From JAAYJR01 sp964563975 (GTDB lineage Bacteria; Bacteroidota; Bacteroidia; Bacteroidales; Prolixibacteraceae): a DNA stretch of 44,086 bases. Each line of letters begins with the position of its first letter. Positions within the stretch are counted from its first letter, which is position 1. The notes beneath the pieces were generated by a model. It was not told the origin of the DNA. It saw only the letters and a list, made by a program, of their open reading frames with translations, and made no database searches. The stretch covers positions 1 through 44,086 of the forward strand of contig CAZLZJ010000014.1 in the NCBI GenBank assembly GCA_964563975.1. The letters run 5' to 3'. Below are positions 41,754 to 44,086 of the stretch, piece by piece. The position numbers and the translations under genes were made by a program.

Positions 41754-44086
41754 ATGATGTCTAAAAGAAAGATTGATAATACAAAAAAATATATTAAATG
41801 GTTTTGGATTTTATTCGGATCAGGTGTAACCGTTATTATCTTTCTTTTTTTCCTGATGGCAAAAGGATTCCTTGGGTTCATGCCTACCTTCGAGGAGCTG
41901 GAAAATCCTAAAAATATTCTGGCATCGGAAATTTACTCTGCCGATGGCAAAATAGTCGATAAATATTTTATAAGCGAAAACCGGACTTTTGTAGGTTTCG
42001 AAAACCTGCCCCCCAATATGATTGATGCCCTTATTTCAACTGAAGACATAAGGTTTTTCAAACACTCAGGCATTGATCTGCGCGGGCTTTTTCGCGTTTT
42101 TAAAGGAATTGCTTTTGGCAATTCCAGCTCAGGAGGCGGAAGCACAATAAGTCAACAACTTGCAAAAATGCTTTTCCCACGCGAAGATTTTTCAAATAAA
42201 CTGCAATTGGTATTACGAAAATTCAAAGAGTGGATCATAGCTGTAAAACTGGAAAGAAGTTATACCAAAGAGGAAATTATTTTGATGTATCTTAATAAGT
42301 ATGATTTTCTAAACCTTGCAGTTGGTATTAAATCAGCTTCAATGGTATATTTTAGCATTCCTCCGGATTCACTTCAATTGCACCAGTCGGCCATGCTGGT
42401 GGGAATGGCAAAAAATTCTTCTCTTTACAATCCTTTGCGAAGACCGGAACTGGTACAACAACGAAGAAATGTTGTAATCAACCAGATGAAAAAATATGGT
42501 TTTATTTCAAAAGCAGAACGCGATTCATTAAAACAATTACCTTTAGATCTTGATTACCAGGAAGTTGATTATAAAAGCGGGCCCGCACCATATTTTCGGG
42601 AATATCTCAGGCTGACCATGACAGCCACAAAACCTAACAAAAAGAAGTATGCATCCTGGCAATATCAGGAGTTTAAAGAAGACTCAACAGAGTGGGAAAC
42701 GAATCCTCTCTTTGGCTGGTGCAATAAAAATATCAAGCCGTCGGGTGAAAATTATAATTTATATAATGACGGGCTTAAAGTTTTTTCAACAATAGACTCC
42801 CGAATGCAAAAATATGCTGTTGAATCAATCGAGCATCATCTTAAAAATGACCTTCAGCCGGAATTTGATGGAGGAATGAAATATCTGAACAATCCTCCTT
42901 TTGCAAATAATATGACTCTTGAACAAGTCAATGATCTGATGGACAGAGAGATCAGAAGGTCTGAAAGATACAGGGTGCTAAATGCTGAAGGAAAAAATTA
43001 TAACCAGATAATAGAAAATTTTAAACAGCCTGTAAAAATGACTATCTTCTCCTGGAAAGGGGAGATAGACACGGTATTGTCACCTTTAGATTCCATTAAA
43101 TGGTACTTGCGCTTTTTTAAAAGTTCATTTATGGCAATGGAGACTGAAACCGGTCAGGTAAAGGCTTATGTTGGCGGACCCAATTATAAATATTTCATGT
43201 ATGATATGGTAAAAAAAGGAAAAAGGCAGGTTGGTTCCACAATTAAGCCATTCCTCTATACACTGGCTATGCAGAACGGACTTACCCCATGCACCAAAGT
43301 ACCGTACGTCAGTCAGCAATTCCAACTGTATGACGGTACAATATGGGAGCCAAAAGATGCGGAACAGGATACGGAAAACGAAGGTAAACTTGTAACCTTA
43401 AAATGGGGGCTTGCACAATCAAGAAATAAAATATCAGCATGGGTAATGAAGCAATTTACCCCACAAGCAGTTACGGAAGTAATGAAAAGAATGGGAATTT
43501 ACAGTTATATAGATCCGGTTCCGTCAATGTTCCTGGGTACATCAGATATCAGCCTGTATGAAATGGTAGGAGCATTTAATACCTACGGAAACCAGGGTGT
43601 TTATGTTAAGCCTTATTTTGTAACCCGTATTGAAGACCGTTATGGAAATGTTCTGGCTAATTTTCAACCTGAAAGACATGAAGCTATTGATGAACAAACA
43701 GCATACCTGATGCTAAACCTTCTTCAGGGAGTAATTAATGAAGGTACGGGGATCAGATTGAGGTACAGGGAAAATTACGGTCAGTTTAAAATGCCAATTG
43801 CAGGAAAAACAGGAACTACACAAAATCATTCTGACGGCTGGTTTATGGGGATAACCCCAAAACTTACTGCAGGAGTGTGGACAGGAGCTGATCTGAGAAG
43901 TATCCATTTCCGCACTATTTCATCCGGCCAAGGAGCTAATATGGCACTTCCCATATGGGGATATTTTATGAAAAAGGTACTGGCAGACAAATCACTTGGA
44001 ATAACTGAAGATATCCAATTTAAAAGGCCTGAAAATTTCAATATTGACCTTAATTGTGATCAGGAATATCAAGGAAAAGCCCCTGC
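41754..44086 (+). CDS. class A penicillin-binding protein (PBP1A-like), 3' end outside the window
   Basis: Bifunctional peptidoglycan synthase, open from the ATG at 41754 (or 41757) to the window edge, about 777 codons with no stop. One transmembrane helix near residues 16-38 anchors it in the inner membrane. The glycosyltransferase domain (GT51) shows STEDIRFFKHSGID with the catalytic Glu near residue 97, GGGSTISQQLAKMLFPRE and ERSYTKEEIILMYLNKY. The transpeptidase domain has all three motifs: SxxK in GSTIKPF (Ser about 495), SxN in QSRNKIS and KTG in AGKTGTT. It diverges from topA. Only a C-terminal tail seems to be missing. Confidence 0.95.
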   Translation, partial: MMSKRKIDNTKKYIKWFWILFGSGVTVIIFLFFLMAKGFLGFMPTFEELENPKNILASEIYSADGKIVDKYFISENRTFVGFENLPPNMIDALISTEDIRFFKHSGIDLRGLFRVFKGIAFGNSSSGGGSTISQQLAKMLFPREDFSNKLQLVLRKFKEWIIAVKLERSYTKEEIILMYLNKYDFLNLAVGIKSASMVYFSIPPDSLQLHQSAMLVGMAKNSSLYNPLRRPELVQQRRNVVINQMKKYGFISKAERDSLKQLPLDLDYQEVDYKSGPAPYFREYLRLTMTATKPNKKKYASWQYQEFKEDSTEWETNPLFGWCNKNIKPSGENYNLYNDGLKVFSTIDSRMQKYAVESIEHHLKNDLQPEFDGGMKYLNNPPFANNMTLEQVNDLMDREIRRSERYRVLNAEGKNYNQIIENFKQPVKMTIFSWKGEIDTVLSPLDSIKWYLRFFKSSFMAMETETGQVKAYVGGPNYKYFMYDMVKKGKRQVGSTIKPFLYTLAMQNGLTPCTKVPYVSQQFQLYDGTIWEPKDAEQDTENEGKLVTLKWGLAQSRNKISAWVMKQFTPQAVTEVMKRMGIYSYIDPVPSMFLGTSDISLYEMVGAFNTYGNQGVYVKPYFVTRIEDRYGNVLANFQPERHEAIDEQTAYLMLNLLQGVINEGTGIRLRYRENYGQFKMPIAGKTGTTQNHSDGWFMGITPKLTAGVWTGADLRSIHFRTISSGQGANMALPIWGYFMKKVLADKSLGITEDIQFKRPENFNIDLNCDQEYQGKAP

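Noticed and set aside
1..44086. CRISPR arrays, insertion sequences, prophage, toxin-antitoxin or anti-phage genes
   Set aside because: Searched by eye for regularly spaced repeats, transposases, integrases and defence domains on both strands; none seen.

Overview
The window looks like a chromosomal segment, AT-rich by eye, from a member of the Bacteroidota, most likely Bacteroidales or a related order. It carries a type IX secretion (T9SS) core cluster (porP/sprF, gldK, gldL, gldM, gldN), DUF4296 and DUF2147 proteins, promoter-like TAnnTTTG boxes, an FHS-family sugar transporter and a cysteate synthase of the kind expected in sulfonolipid-making Bacteroidota. Two runs of exactly 100 N (7873-7972 and 33964-34063) show it is a scaffolded draft assembly, perhaps a metagenome bin. 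I see no rRNA, tRNA, CRISPR array, insertion sequence or phage gene. Most of the window is housekeeping.

Layout. 25-465: a secreted DUF2147 protein. 527-7228 (minus): dxs, an orphan histidine kinase, rfaE2, radA, a DUF4296 lipoprotein and an amidohydrolase, closely spaced and partly overlapping. 7229-7679: a gene-free stretch with decayed copies of a dispersed repeat. 7680-10290 (plus): a membrane-anchored protein of unknown function, interrupted by an assembly gap and overlapping the start of a cytoplasmic type I pullulanase. 10303-11996 (minus): tsaE and an alanine-dehydrogenase-like gene. 12174-12554: gcvH. 12599-18071 (minus): B12-dependent ribonucleotide reductase, the Kdo transferase waaA, and cysteate synthase. 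18304-20126: a secreted SGNH hydrolase convergent with a secreted PHP-domain phosphoesterase. 20358-23584 (plus): a two-domain NagB-like/PIG-L-like protein followed by a canonical NagB. 23624-26385 (minus): yidD and a zinc-type ABC transporter (znuA-znuC-znuB). 26552-28449 (plus): an FHS sugar transporter with terminator, then a small flavin-fold protein. 28541-30821 (plus): a NikR-like regulator and a TonB-dependent receptor. 30859-37938 (minus): the T9SS cluster, with a second GldK-like gene at its 3' end. 38055-41552 (minus): a degenerate arginase-fold protein and topA. 41754-end (plus): a class A penicillin-binding protein cut off by the window edge.

The most interesting candidates are these. 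(1) The NikR-like regulator has lost three of the four nickel ligands of E. coli NikR. It sits directly upstream of a TonB receptor, and both genes carry a pair of direct GTAACAC/GTAGCAC repeats spaced exactly 21 bp that end at or on the start codon; this looks like an autoregulated uptake module for an unknown ligand. (2) The fused NagB-like/PIG-L-like enzyme has a substituted deaminase active-site residue and lies next to an intact NagB, suggesting a compact amino-sugar deacetylation and deamination unit. (3) The T9SS operon carries two closely similar GldK lipoproteins flanking gldLMN. (4) Two annotated-enzyme lookalikes (alanine dehydrogenase and arginase) have lost the expected catalytic or cofactor motifs.
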